This document shows positions 19,435-28,485 of a DNA stretch of 45,150 nt, piece after piece. Numbering within the stretch: the first letter of the stretch is position 1; every line of letters begins with the position of its first letter. Under the pieces are notes generated by a model that saw nothing but the letters and a program-made list of their open reading frames with translations, made no database searches and had not been told where the DNA came from. The DNA is from Planctomycetota bacterium (GTDB taxonomy: Bacteria > Planctomycetota > Planctomycetia > Planctomycetales > Planctomycetaceae). Made by a program: the position numbers and the translations under genes. The stretch spans positions 1-45,150 of the forward strand of contig QWQG01000147.1 in NCBI GenBank assembly GCA_003670925.1, in the 5' to 3' direction.

Positions 19435-19710
19435 ATGTCGTTGCCTCGCACGTGTCTGAAAGTCCATCGATCAATGCCGACTCCTGAACCGGAACAAGAA
19501 CACTCCATCGAATTTCGCCTTGAGCGGATCGAATCGGCTCTCGCGCACCTGCAGCATGATGTGGACAGTCTGAATTCAGCATTGCTGGGCTACTTCGGTC
19601 GGTTGCAGGAACTTGACAGTCGATTTGTGCGGCTCGAGCATGAATTACATTCGTCGACTGATCCAACCGACCGGACAGATGCCGAATCTGAGCGGCCTCC
19701 GCATTATTGA
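19435..19710 (+). CDS. slyX: SlyX family protein
   Basis: A small coiled-coil protein of up to 91 residues. Seen: a heptad-patterned helix (EFRLERIESALAHLQHDVDSL) followed by a charged linker and the C-terminal PPHY tetrapeptide, a hallmark of SlyX. SlyX function is unknown; the name comes from an early link to slyD in E. coli. ATG 19435 and ATG 19474 are both possible starts. The second gives a 78-residue protein closer to the usual 70-75, and neither has a strong ribosome binding site. It is cytoplasmic, with no membrane segment. The gene sits alone between the sigma remnant and a DUF1501 gene. Confidence 0.8.
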   Translation: MSLPRTCLKVHRSMPTPEPEQEHSIEFRLERIESALAHLQHDVDSLNSALLGYFGRLQELDSRFVRLEHELHSSTDPTDRTDAESERPPHY

Positions 19711-19882
19711 CCAAGATCGGTGTGGCTGCGGTCGCCGGTCAAAGCCGAAAAGCTGCCCATCCTCAAAAGCCGGCTAACATTCAAATCAGCTGCAGGCAGT
19801 TTTAAGATGTCCTCGCTGCGGATATGATGGCACCCCCGCAAGTTGTCAGCATAATTAAACATTCCGTCATCGGACGCAACTC

Positions 19883-21358
19883 ATGTCCCGCCGCACATAT
19901 CGCCAATCCTTCTCGTCATCCGATGTGACGCGACGTTCGTTCACCACCACGTCGTGTTTTGGTTTCACGAGTCTCGTTGCGGCCGCCATGATGGCTCAGG
20001 AAGATCGCCCAGCAGGAGATCATCCGCGGGAATGGCAGGCTCCGGACGGACTTCCACATCGCACTCCAAAAGCTAAGAGTGTCGTATGGCTGTTTATGAA
20101 TGGCGGCGTTTCGCAGGCAGAATCCTTCGATCCGAAGCCGATGTTGACACAATACGCTGGCAAGTCCATCAATGAGACGCCATTTGCGGACGTCCAAAAT
20201 CCTGAAAAACTGAAACTTGCACGGGTCACTGTGGTCAATGACGCCAACGGGCAACAGCGAAATAAATTGTATCCGTTGCAGGTGGGTTTCAGAAAATACG
20301 GGCAGTCGGGAATTGAATTGAGCGACTGGGTTCCGCACGTGGGCAACTGCATCGATGACATTGCCGTGATTCGATCGATGTACACGACAGACGACAACCA
20401 CGGCGCGCAAACACAGTTTCATTCGGGGAGGCACATGCTGGACGGAGAGTTCCCTACACTGGGGGCTTGGGTGCATTATGGATTGGGCACGCTCAACGAC
20501 AATCTGCCACAGTTTATCTCAATGGGAAAACGCGAATACTGGAACGCCAAAGATGGCCACTATCTTGGACCGGCAAACGACGCCGTCCCAATTCAAGTCG
20601 ATCCGACGAATCCCTTGGACTATGGCAAGTCGGCAGCTGGTCTGACGCACGCAGAACAGAAACTGGCATTTGATCTAGTCGGACGATTGAATCGTTTGAA
20701 GGGAGACCAGTATCCTCATGATGCCTCCCTCGCTGCGCGAATTAAAGCCTATGAGCTGGCGTTTCGGATGCAGTCGTCGGTACCTGAGACGCTAGATTTC
20801 AGTGCGGAGACGCAGGCGATGCAGGACAGCTACGGGCTCAACAATCCTGAGACACGAGATTTTGGCATGCAGATGCTGGCAACGCGGCGATTCATTGAAC
20901 GGGGCGTAAGATTTATTCAGGTTCAGCACGGGGCAGGGGGGGCTGGCGTTTGGGATGCTCACAGTGCATTGAAGTCGAATCATGAAAAGAACTTTAAGGC
21001 CGTGGATCAGCCGATCGCAGCACTGCTGAAAGATCTCAAGCAACGAGGCCTCTTGGATTCGACCATGGTCGTGTTTGCGAGCGAGTTTGGCCGCACGCCG
21101 GGGACTCAAGGAGCTGACGGACGCGACCATCACATCTACGGTTTTTCCATCTGGATGGCGGGTGGCGGAATCAAGGGTGGCATCGCGCACGGGGTCACCG
21201 ACGAAATCGGATTTCATGCCGTTGAGGATCGACATTACGTCACCGACGTCCATGCCACCATTCTCCATCAATTGGGGCTCGATTCGCGCCGCCTTGAAGT
21301 CCCTGACCGCAAACGTTTGGACATCGATCATGGACAGCCGATTTTAGGGATTGTCTGA
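19883..21358 (+). CDS. DUF1501 domain protein, Tat-exported (second copy)
   Basis: A 491-residue DUF1501 protein. The N terminus has a twin-arginine signal ([17 protein letters not shown]). Landmarks of the fold are [46 protein letters not shown] and [17 protein letters not shown], resembling the metal-site region of sulfatase-like enzymes. It differs enough from the copy at 7963 (for instance MNGGVSQAE against LQGGPSHLD) that recent duplication is unlikely. No DUF1549/DUF1553 partner gene lies immediately next to it in this window. No terminator hairpin with a T-run was seen after the stop; instead a composite repeat begins three bases later. Confidence 0.9.
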   Translation: MSRRTYRQSFSSSDVTRRSFTTTSCFGFTSLVAAAMMAQEDRPAGDHPREWQAPDGLPHRTPKAKSVVWLFMNGGVSQAESFDPKPMLTQYAGKSINETPFADVQNPEKLKLARVTVVNDANGQQRNKLYPLQVGFRKYGQSGIELSDWVPHVGNCIDDIAVIRSMYTTDDNHGAQTQFHSGRHMLDGEFPTLGAWVHYGLGTLNDNLPQFISMGKREYWNAKDGHYLGPANDAVPIQVDPTNPLDYGKSAAGLTHAEQKLAFDLVGRLNRLKGDQYPHDASLAARIKAYELAFRMQSSVPETLDFSAETQAMQDSYGLNNPETRDFGMQMLATRRFIERGVRFIQVQHGAGGAGVWDAHSALKSNHEKNFKAVDQPIAALLKDLKQRGLLDSTMVVFASEFGRTPGTQGADGRDHHIYGFSIWMAGGGIKGGIAHGVTDEIGFHAVEDRHYVTDVHATILHQLGLDSRRLEVPDRKRLDIDHGQPILGIV

Positions 21359-21360
21359 GT

Positions 21361-21399
21361 TGACGAGCGGGGACGTAGCATGGATATTCATGTCGGTCG
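21361..21399. repeat. Composite dispersed repeat after the second DUF1501 gene
   Basis: Two repeats abut here. TGACGAGCGGGG-ACGTA (21361-21377) matches 16531-16548, where one extra T is present. 21374-21399 matches 13638-13663 at 23 of 26 positions but with its palindrome degraded (GGATATTCATGTCG). Further on, GGAGAG-AGC-CTCTCC forms a small hairpin near 21440. Confidence 0.55.
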
Positions 21400-21495
21400 C
21401 ATCTTGGAAATACCTAGCCGTTCTGCACGGGCGTGATTGGAGAGAGCCTCTCCGGACAACCTCGAATAAGGATGTCCAAGGTATAAGAATGCGGC

Positions 21496-22794
21496 TCAAT
21501 CGCGGCGACCGAAGCGCCAGTGGTGATAGTTGGCAAGCCCTTGACCAGCGCGACCGCCAGGCCAGCTAGCGCGGTTCCACTGGCCGGTCTGCTCATCTGG
21601 ACGTTCGCTGTTATAAAACGACAGATGATCGGCGGACGACCAACCGCCGTCCTGCGGGCCTGCGATTTTGAGGGGAACAAAACCGCACAAACGCTTTACA
21701 AGCTGAATCACTTGCAGGCATGCAACTAGTGACAAAAACATGAAAATGCCCATGAGCGGCACGAATGGCCCCATGTCAAAGATTCGTTCGGCCAATGGCC
21801 ACAGAAATGGCCAGCAGAGAATCATGGCTACTGTTGCAAGACTGAGCCACGGACCATAAGGAATCTCACGATCTCGTTTTGTGATCCATGCTAGCAACGC
21901 GGCAAAAATCGCGAGCACTGGAGCTAGAAAAAAAACAGCCGTGACGGGTTGCCACCCGATCACACTGCCAATCATCCCCATCAGTACTACGTCGCCGAAT
22001 CCCATCGCTTCCTGCCGCAGCACCCAGAATCCAGCCAGTCGCACCAACCAGACCATGCCGCCACCGACAAGCAGTCCAGCAACGCTCACCAGAAACCCGT
22101 GCACATGGGGATGCTCCATAGAAAACGGCAGACAATCCCATGAAAACAAGAGCGGTCGCAGCCATTCCGGCGAAATCGAGCGAAGTGTAGATGCCACGCT
22201 CGGATCCTGAAACCAAAGTGGCACAATGAATGCTTGGCCACAGATCGTAGACACGAGAATCGCGAAAAGCATCATTGGGATCGTGGAGCCGTCCGGGATG
22301 ATCTTCAGCTCAAAGTCGATGAAAGTGGCCACAATCAGGCAGCAGATCATGGCGATGTGCAGCCCGTAGCGAAGATGCAGCCATGCGGACGGAGACCAGA
22401 GCGTGGTAATGTTTTGCGGGCCATCAGGGCTTTGTAATCCCGCGTCAGTCCATCCCCAGAAATTTGTCGGCATCTCAATTTGATAGACGACCACAAACAG
22501 GATTCCGGTCAGCAACTCCACCAAGGGATAACGCGGTGAAATCGGTCGTCGACAACTGCGACATTTCCCAAACAGCAACAGCCATCCGAGGAGCGGAATA
22601 TTGTCATGCCACTTGATCGATGCCGCGCAACGAGGACAGCCGGAACCGTGGCTGGTAAGCGATTTCAATTGATCCCGTAACCGCAGTTTCGACGGAAACC
22701 GATGGATGCAGACGTTAAGAAAACTGCCGATGCAGCAACCGAGAATAAACAGACACGGCAATACGAACAGCCGAGGCAAATCAAAATAGTTCAA
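21496..22794 (-). CDS. pilD: Prepilin peptidase / N-methyltransferase (A24 family)
   Basis: Inner-membrane aspartic protease that cleaves type IV pilin-like leader peptides. Its 432 residues are longer than the usual 260-290. Seen: the N-terminal GSFLNVCIHRFP motif; two CxxC pairs (CPRCAASIKWHDNIP and CRSCRRPI) of the zinc-binding methyltransferase domain; the first catalytic aspartate in FIDFELKIIPD; the second in GFGDVVLMG; and eight or so hydrophobic helices. Extra length lies in an insert between helices (about 190-250) and a polar C-terminal tail. Its ATG overlaps the stop of aroK by four bases, so the two are translationally coupled. No pilin gene is in the window. Confidence 0.92.
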   Translation of the reverse strand: MNYFDLPRLFVLPCLFILGCCIGSFLNVCIHRFPSKLRLRDQLKSLTSHGSGCPRCAASIKWHDNIPLLGWLLLFGKCRSCRRPISPRYPLVELLTGILFVVVYQIEMPTNFWGWTDAGLQSPDGPQNITTLWSPSAWLHLRYGLHIAMICCLIVATFIDFELKIIPDGSTIPMMLFAILVSTICGQAFIVPLWFQDPSVASTLRSISPEWLRPLLFSWDCLPFSMEHPHVHGFLVSVAGLLVGGGMVWLVRLAGFWVLRQEAMGFGDVVLMGMIGSVIGWQPVTAVFFLAPVLAIFAALLAWITKRDREIPYGPWLSLATVAMILCWPFLWPLAERIFDMGPFVPLMGIFMFLSLVACLQVIQLVKRLCGFVPLKIAGPQDGGWSSADHLSFYNSERPDEQTGQWNRASWPGGRAGQGLANYHHWRFGRRD

Positions 22795-23354
22795 CGGTCG
22801 CCTCCATCGCCTGCAGCACTGGGGAACCGATAACCCGCTTGCGTGTTAATCTGACGGGCAATCCTGCGGGCAACCTGCTCAGGCCATTCCCGTTCAGAAT
22901 CCACAATTAGCGTGGCACATTCGCGGTACAGCGGTTCCCGGACGGCCATGACTTCAGCGACTTCCTCAGCAATCGGCCGACCGGTCAAACTTGGCCGATT
23001 TTCGCCCGCTGATCCGTCGCGACTGAGGCGCTTTGCCAATGCTTCATTGGATGCATGAAGCCACACAACCGGGCCAGCCACTTTCATCCGAACACGATTT
23101 TCTTCCGCCAGAATTGCGCCACCACCGCTGGCCAGCACTAGATGATCCTGCTGCAACAGTTCCGCCAGAATTTCCGACTCACGCCGCCTGAAACCCACTT
23201 CCCCTTCGGCTTCAAAGATTTGCCGAATTGAACACGCTGCCCGTTCTTCAATCACCCGGTCGCTGTCGATCCACGTCCATTCAAGACGCCGGGCAAGGCG
23301 CGGAGCAATACTGGACTTTCCGCAGCCTCGATAGCCAATGAGTGTGATAACCAT
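22791..23354 (-). CDS. aroK: Shikimate kinase
   Basis: Phosphorylates shikimate with ATP in aromatic amino acid synthesis. The product is 187 residues, a normal length. Seen: Walker A GYRGCGKSS, the shikimate-binding DSD motif (WIDSDRVIEER), the FRRRESEIL segment with a shikimate-contact arginine, and the GGG of LASGGGAIL. It is cytoplasmic. The stop overlaps the prepilin peptidase start (ATGA). Upstream, 170 bases containing palindromic repeats separate it from rplU, so it may be transcribed from its own promoter. Confidence 0.93.
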   Translation of the reverse strand: MVITLIGYRGCGKSSIAPRLARRLEWTWIDSDRVIEERAACSIRQIFEAEGEVGFRRRESEILAELLQQDHLVLASGGGAILAEENRVRMKVAGPVVWLHASNEALAKRLSRDGSAGENRPSLTGRPIAEEVAEVMAVREPLYRECATLIVDSEREWPEQVARRIARQINTQAGYRFPSAAGDGGDR

Positions 23355-23375
23355 GTCACAGGTGCTCTCTCATGG

Positions 23376-23489
23376 GGCAGGGTTCCAGCCTGCCATTGAT
23401 TGCCGAAGGGCTTATTTTCCCATCCATTTGGCAAGCTGTCAGCCTGCGCCAACTCCAAAACAAAACGAGACAGGCTTTCACCTGTCTCG
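23376..23489. repeat. Cluster of CAGG/CCTG palindromes between rplU and aroK
   Basis: Two clear hairpins occur: GGCAGG-7 nt-CCTGCC (23376-23394) and CGAGACAGG-6 nt-CCTGTCTCG (23466-23489), with a weaker one between them near 23430. A related palindrome, GCCTG-5 nt-CAGGC, lies at 27955-27969 between ptsN and ptsH. The hairpin at 23466-23489 could terminate rplU transcription, but it has no T-run. Confidence 0.6.
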
Positions 23490-23525
23490 CCGTATATTTA
23501 CGATAATTTTGTCGCACGTCGCTAA

Positions 23526-23879
23526 CTATTCTGCCACTTTTTCCGCGACAATCTGAATGCCGGGCACCGTGATGGTCTTGATCTGCACACGCGTATGCTT
23601 CTGACGATGGCCAGTATGGCGACGGGAATTCTTCCGCTTTCGAAGCTTCTGAATTTCGAGTTTCAGCCCCTTCTCCTGTGCGATAATCACTTCCGCGACT
23701 ACCGAGGCGCCGGAAATTGTAGGAGTACCGATGACACTCGCACCGCCGCCATTGGCGAGCAATACTTGGTCAAACGTAATCGAAGCGCCTGCTTCGACTT
23801 CGCTGCGATAATCCACAGACAGGAAAGAACCTTCCTGAACACGATGCTGACGATTACCGTCTACGATCACAGCAAACAT
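23526..23879 (-). CDS. rplU: 50S ribosomal protein L21
   Basis: Large-subunit protein binding 23S rRNA, 117 residues. Seen: the start MFAVIVDGNRQHRVQEG (the family's FAVI..GGKQ.KV pattern), a middle DQVLLANGG segment, and the basic RKRKNSRRHTGHRQKHT motif characteristic of L21, followed by ITVPGIQ. The C-terminal tail is slightly extended. The frame opens further upstream (23909), but ATG 23879 is preceded by AAAGGTGA and matches the family start. It follows rng, as in many bacteria. The usual downstream partner rpmA (L27) is absent and aroK takes that place. Confidence 0.96.
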   Translation of the reverse strand: MFAVIVDGNRQHRVQEGSFLSVDYRSEVEAGASITFDQVLLANGGGASVIGTPTISGASVVAEVIIAQEKGLKLEIQKLRKRKNSRRHTGHRQKHTRVQIKTITVPGIQIVAEKVAE

Positions 23880-23966
23880 CGAAAAATCACCTTTAACCAA
23901 CGTCGCCAACGAAAATACAAACCACAGGAGACTGCCTTGCGGCTTCTGTACAAGTTAACAGATCGC

Positions 23967-24047
23967 ACACCCCGCGTTGAATGGAATCGCGGAGTGTAGC
24001 GAGCAAATCCAGAATTTTCGAGTCGGAAATGCCGCAAGTTTCCGACT
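23967..24047 (-). promoter_or_regulatory. Structured leader upstream of rplU (possible)
   Basis: Between rng and rplU are two hairpins: AGTCGGAAA-9 nt-TTTCCGACT (24021-24047, perfect) and ACACCCCGCG-11 nt-CGCGGAGTGT (23967-23997, one mismatch). They lie about 90-170 bases before the rplU start in the transcript. They could be a ribosomal-protein leader, a terminator/antiterminator or RNase processing sites. No known L21 leader consensus was recognised. Confidence 0.4.
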
Positions 24048-24127
24048 TGGGAACAGGAAATTCCAATTTGCTGGTTTCGGAACGCGACGCTAGGCAAAAA
24101 TCAGCCAAAAACGCGATTCTACTCGCT

Positions 24128-25702
24128 CTATCCGATATTGACTTCCCGACTGTTGGCATCTTCAGCGCGGAAGGTCATATGTTCAAGGCACACGTCTGAT
24201 TTCGCCACAATCACGATTTCAACTTCGTGTTCCTCTTCAATTCGAATGAGTTCCTTGCGTTTACGGTTGTTAAGATAATTACCAACCCGATCATGCACTT
24301 CGATCACAATCCGCGTCACTTGCTCGTGTGCGGACGAAGACATCACCATCCGCATGACTTCAATTGACAGACTTTCTGCCGTCTTCACCTGTCCGACTCC
24401 GTTACACGCGGGGCAATTTTCGTACACACTGCGACGCAGTGATGGCCGAATTCGCTGACGGGTCATTTCAATGAGTCCGAATGGACTGATGCGGAGCACA
24501 CGGGTCCGGGCACGGTCACGTGCGACGGCGTCCCGAAGAGCATGTTCTACGCCACGCCGATGGCGTTCATCGCGCATATCAATGAAGTCGTTTACGATGA
24601 CACCTCCCAGATCCCGCAGACGAATCTGACGAGCAATCGCGTCGGCCGCTTTCAGATTCATTTGATAAGCACTGCGTTCAGGATCATTGTCAGCTCGGAA
24701 ACTTCCGCTGTTCACATCGATTGCCACCAAAGCTTCCGTTTGATCGATTACTAGTGAACCTCCACCAGGTAGCGGCACATGTCGATCCTGAATCCGGGCG
24801 ATTTCTTCTTCGATGCCGTACTTATTAAACAGCGGTTCAGTGCCTTCGTATCGCTGCACACGATTAACATGTGTAGGCATGACAATCTTCATAAACTCCC
24901 GAGCTCGCTCATATGCACCGTCTTCGTCGATCAGCACGGTGTCAATTTCATTCGTGTAGATGTCACGAATGGTGCGAATGATCATGTCGCTTTCGGCGTA
25001 GATATCTGTCGGGGCGTCCGTCTTCTTCAGCCGCAGCACAATGGTCTCCCAAAGTCGCAGCAGATAATTAAGGTCACGTTTCAGATCCGATTCTTCGCGA
25101 TCGATTCCAGCCGTGCGAATGATGAACCCCAGACCCTCCGGCGGCTGAATAGCCTTCATTGTCTGGCGTAACTGGCGGCGAGTTTTCTCGTCATCAATTT
25201 TGCGGCTGACTCCCACGCGCTGCAAACCCGGCATGAGCACCAAATAGCGGCCAGGAATGGAAATGTAAGTCGAAAGTGTCGGGCCTTTATTGCCAATACC
25301 CTCTTTAATCACCTGCACTAACACTTCACTTCCACGTTGGAAGATCCGCTGAATCGGCGGCTTGTTTCGCGCGTTGCGTTCATTCAGATGCTTCGGCGGA
25401 CGACTACCGCGACCAGGCTCACGTTCTTCGCGATCGTCTTCTGGTTCATCCTTTAGGAGTTGTTTGTAGTATTGATACTCCACGTCGCTAACGTGCAGGA
25501 ATCCATTACGTCCGACGCCGAAATCGACAAACGCAGCCTGAATGCTGGGTTCTATATTTACGACTCGACCCTTATAGATATTCCCGACGTAGTTTTCCGC
25601 ACTGCTGCGTTCCACATACAATTCTTCCAGCACGCCGTCTTCCACAATGGCGATACGGCTCTCCTCCGGTTGGAGGACATTGATCAGCATTTCTTTTTTC
25701 AT
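24128..25702 (-). CDS. rng: Ribonuclease E/G family endoribonuclease
   Basis: Endoribonuclease for rRNA processing and mRNA decay, 524 residues, closer to RNase G than to full-length RNase E. Seen: the opening MLINVLQPEESRIAIV, an S1-type RNA-binding domain (NIYKGRVVNIEPSIQAAFVDFG) with an Arg/Glu/Asp-rich insert in its distal part (EPEDDREEREPGRGSR), the catalytic aspartate region VAIDVNSGSF and a second acidic site (VIVNDFIDMRD), then the zinc-link cysteines in CPACNGVGQV. There is no long C-terminal degradosome scaffold. The frame extends to 25795, but ATG 25702 (MKKEMLIN) matches the family start. It lies downstream of ptsI with a 96-base gap and upstream of rplU. Confidence 0.94.
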   Translation of the reverse strand: MKKEMLINVLQPEESRIAIVEDGVLEELYVERSSAENYVGNIYKGRVVNIEPSIQAAFVDFGVGRNGFLHVSDVEYQYYKQLLKDEPEDDREEREPGRGSRPPKHLNERNARNKPPIQRIFQRGSEVLVQVIKEGIGNKGPTLSTYISIPGRYLVLMPGLQRVGVSRKIDDEKTRRQLRQTMKAIQPPEGLGFIIRTAGIDREESDLKRDLNYLLRLWETIVLRLKKTDAPTDIYAESDMIIRTIRDIYTNEIDTVLIDEDGAYERAREFMKIVMPTHVNRVQRYEGTEPLFNKYGIEEEIARIQDRHVPLPGGGSLVIDQTEALVAIDVNSGSFRADNDPERSAYQMNLKAADAIARQIRLRDLGGVIVNDFIDMRDERHRRGVEHALRDAVARDRARTRVLRISPFGLIEMTRQRIRPSLRRSVYENCPACNGVGQVKTAESLSIEVMRMVMSSSAHEQVTRIVIEVHDRVGNYLNNRKRKELIRIEEEHEVEIVIVAKSDVCLEHMTFRAEDANSREVNIG

Positions 25703-25798
25703 TGACGCAAGATTCGTTCTATTGCCAGCACGAAGGCTGGCTTTCCATGTTTTCAGTGGACCGACGAACGTCGTCAGCCTCAGTCGTTGGATCAATAT

Positions 25799-27559
25799 CT
25801 AAAACCCGACAGTATCAACAAGATCTGGACAAAGTCGGGAAAGTTCCCCTTGCAAATAGTGTTCAACGTCTCGAGCCAGATCCAGCGAAGATGCGTGTTG
25901 CGAAATACGCACAGCTTCGGAGATCGAAAGGTTTCTCACGACTTCCTTCAACCGTGGAATTGCCTGAGGTGTTGCACTCAGACTTCTCAATCCCATACCC
26001 AGCAACAGCGGAATAAACCGCGGATCAGAACTCATTTGCCCACAGACGGTCACGGGTTTCCCGTGTTTTTCTGCGGCGCGGAGCACCATCTGGATGAGTC
26101 GCAGGATTGACGGATCGCCTGAACGATAAAGGTTAGACACCGCTGGATCCGAACGATCACAAGCGAGAGTGTATTGAATCAGATCGTTTGTACCAATCGA
26201 GAAGAAGTCTACTTCTCGCGCGAATTCTTCCGCCAAAATCACAGCGGACGGGACTTCCACCATCATTCCGATCGGAATATTCCGTTGAAACGGGATGCCT
26301 TCATCCTCCAAGTCTTCCATGACATCCATCAGAATCATTTTCGCCTGACGGAACTCTAAAAGTGTGGAAATCAAGGGAAACATAACGCGTACATTGCCGT
26401 GAACCGATGCCCGCAGGATCGCTCGCAGTTGCCGTTTGAACATCGGTGTGTTCAGCAAACTCAGGCGAATACTGCGGAGCCCTAGCATCGGATTTTGTGA
26501 TTTCGAGAACTGACTTTCCAGTAATTTTGGCACTTTATCCGCGCCAATATCGAGTGTCCTGATCACCACGGGGAGATCGCCACAAGCTTCCACAACGCGA
26601 CAATAGGCTTCGTAATGATCCGATTCTGATGGTTCACGATTGCCGCTCAGAAAGAGGAACTCCGTCCGGTACAGTCCCACACCGTCCGCCCCGCGTTTGA
26701 TGCACTGCCGCACCTCTTCCGGAAATTCAATGTTGCCACAGATAGTGACGCGTTGGCCGTCTTCAGTTTCTGCAGGGAGGGCTTCCATCAGCCCCAGGCG
26801 AGTACGGATTTTTTCGCTGCGGATCTGCATGTCCTGCACACGCGCGACCATTTCGCTATCCGGATCGATAATCACACGACCATTGTCACCATCAAGGATT
26901 ACAGTCTCGCCACCGGACACACCCGCAAGGCATCGACCAAGCCCCACGATCGCCGGGATTTCTAACGCTCCGGCCAGAATCGCCGTGTGACTTGTTCGGC
27001 CACCGACTTCGGTTGCGAATCCCAGCACAAATTTTGTATCAAGAGTTGCGGTTTCACTGGGTGTCAGATCATGAGCCAGCACGATGACGGGCTCCGTCAG
27101 ATTCCGCAGTTCTTCGCGGCTTTCGCCGAGCAATTGGCGGAGCAGACGCTTTTCAAGATCGAAAATATCCAGCGCACGCTCTGAGAGATAACGGTCGCCC
27201 ATCTTTTCGAGCTGTTCGGCATAACTCCTGAGCACTCGACTGACCGCGAATTCCGGTGAACGAGTCTGTTCGCGAATCAGAGCTTCCACTTCACGGATCA
27301 GTCGTGGATCCTGAGCCATCTGTAAATGTGCTGAGAAGATCGCTCCGTACTGCGCTCCCAACTGGGCTGAGACAAGCTGTTCGTTACTCTTGATGTCCCG
27401 GCACACATGTTCATGCGCGGCATGGAAACGATGCAACTCATCGTCGATCGCGTCACGGTTGACATACTTCCGAGGGATACGAAAATTGTCCGACCCAAGC
27501 ACCAAGACTGGGCCAGAGACGACGCCGGGAGAAACCGCGATTCCTGTGTAAACCTTCAT
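25799..27559 (-). CDS. ptsI: Phosphoenolpyruvate-protein phosphotransferase (Enzyme I)
   Basis: First enzyme of the PEP phosphotransferase system; it takes phosphate from PEP and passes it to HPr. The product is 586 residues, the standard length. Seen: an N-terminal HPr-binding domain, the phosphorylated histidine in GGRTSHTAILAG, the PEP-binding segment GADGVGLYRTEFLF, the metal-site region (VEVPSAVILAEEF and FSIGTNDLIQYTLA), and the active cysteine in VTVCGQMS. No N-terminal GAF domain is present, so it is a PtsI type and not PtsP. GAGGGC precedes the ATG. It follows ptsH by 36 bases. No EIIB or EIIC genes are nearby, which suggests a regulatory phosphorelay. Confidence 0.95.
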   Translation of the reverse strand: MKVYTGIAVSPGVVSGPVLVLGSDNFRIPRKYVNRDAIDDELHRFHAAHEHVCRDIKSNEQLVSAQLGAQYGAIFSAHLQMAQDPRLIREVEALIREQTRSPEFAVSRVLRSYAEQLEKMGDRYLSERALDIFDLEKRLLRQLLGESREELRNLTEPVIVLAHDLTPSETATLDTKFVLGFATEVGGRTSHTAILAGALEIPAIVGLGRCLAGVSGGETVILDGDNGRVIIDPDSEMVARVQDMQIRSEKIRTRLGLMEALPAETEDGQRVTICGNIEFPEEVRQCIKRGADGVGLYRTEFLFLSGNREPSESDHYEAYCRVVEACGDLPVVIRTLDIGADKVPKLLESQFSKSQNPMLGLRSIRLSLLNTPMFKRQLRAILRASVHGNVRVMFPLISTLLEFRQAKMILMDVMEDLEDEGIPFQRNIPIGMMVEVPSAVILAEEFAREVDFFSIGTNDLIQYTLACDRSDPAVSNLYRSGDPSILRLIQMVLRAAEKHGKPVTVCGQMSSDPRFIPLLLGMGLRSLSATPQAIPRLKEVVRNLSISEAVRISQHASSLDLARDVEHYLQGELSRLCPDLVDTVGF

Positions 27560-27595
27560 GCCCTCAGTTTAAAGAGATCCCGAGCGCCAAACAAC

Positions 27596-27892
27596 TCAGC
27601 GAATTTCAGAGCCAGATATCGAAAAACCTGTCTCAAAAAGTTCACTAATCGCGTCCGCGGCAGCAACTGCATCAGAACCAGACGTTTCCAAGCACAGGAT
27701 GGCCCCAGTGGGCGCCGCCAATAACATCAAGTCAAATGCCGATTTCACATCAGCTCGGCGATCATCAAACGTCAAGGTTATCGTAGCAGAAAACGTCAAT
27801 GCCTTACGCACAAGCAATTGCAGAGGCCGCAGGTGCAATCCATCCTCTGGAATCACGCGCACTTTTCTGCAAACTACGCCTTCTGCATCCAC
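27596..27892 (-). CDS. ptsH: Phosphocarrier protein HPr
   Basis: Small phosphocarrier of 98 residues, linking Enzyme I to EIIA. Seen: the active histidine H20 in DGLHLRPLQLL (usual GLHARPA), and the second conserved segment ADVKSAFDLMLLAAPTG, with serine S51 at the position of the HPr-kinase site. No HPr kinase gene is in the window, so use of that serine is unknown. The start is GTG at 27892, with GGAG seven bases upstream. It lies between ptsN (87 bases) and ptsI (36 bases), all on the same strand, clearly one operon. Confidence 0.92.
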   Translation of the reverse strand: MDAEGVVCRKVRVIPEDGLHLRPLQLLVRKALTFSATITLTFDDRRADVKSAFDLMLLAAPTGAILCLETSGSDAVAAADAISELFETGFSISGSEIR

Positions 27893-27979
27893 TTTTAGTC
27901 TCCATTCTGACTCAATCTTAACCCGGAAAACCTGCTGATTCCGAATTCCCGTTCGCCTGTGATTCAGGCCACCGTCAGC

Positions 27980-28456
27980 TCAAGAATCACGATCGCCATC
28001 GTCTGCTTCCGTAAGCAGATCCCAGATATCAGTCGTTGTTAGAGACTGCTTGAGGAAGTTACAGAAGTCCTGACTGCGGAGGTGGCGGGAGATGTTTTCT
28101 AGGCCACGCAGGTGATCTCCGGGACGATCCGGCGGTGAGACCAGCAGAAACAGAATAAAAACGTCTTCTCCATCGAGGCTGGAAAAATCCACCCCCGTGC
28201 GGGAAATCGCCACCATGGCTGATAGCTTGTCGACAGACGCATGCTTCGTGTGCGGCACTGCCACGCCGTTCCCAATCCCAGTGGAACCCAGTTCTTCACG
28301 CTTCAGGATGGCGGCAACAACGGCGTCTTCGTCGCCTGCTTTTAATGCGCCAGAAGCTTTCAAATGCGTCACCATTTCACGAATTACGGCTTCCTTTGAC
28401 GTCGCTTTCAGGTTCGGAAGAATCGCATTCTGAATCACAAATTCTGTCAATTTCAT
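27980..28456 (-). CDS. ptsN: PTS EIIA protein, nitrogen/fructose type (PtsN-like)
   Basis: EIIA domain protein of 158 residues that accepts phosphate from HPr. Seen: the N-terminal [21 protein letters not shown], the phosphohistidine in [12 protein letters not shown], and the [12 protein letters not shown] loop followed by LENISRHLR. The match is to the PtsN/fructose EIIA family. ATG 28456 is preferred over 28477 because it matches the family start and has a GAGAGA sequence upstream. With hpf before it and ptsH after it the order resembles the hpf-ptsN-npr region of proteobacteria, implying a regulatory role. The transcript leader carries a three-helix structure (28486-28557). Confidence 0.92.
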   Translation of the reverse strand: MKLTEFVIQNAILPNLKATSKEAVIREMVTHLKASGALKAGDEDAVVAAILKREELGSTGIGNGVAVPHTKHASVDKLSAMVAISRTGVDFSSLDGEDVFILFLLVSPPDRPGDHLRGLENISRHLRSQDFCNFLKQSLTTTDIWDLLTEADDGDRDS

Positions 28457-28485
28457 GTTGTCTCTCACAATCTTCAAATCAGCAA

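Noticed and set aside
23595-23999. 134-codon plus-strand frame
   Set aside because: Antisense to rplU and its leader; a shadow of the basic L21 codons.
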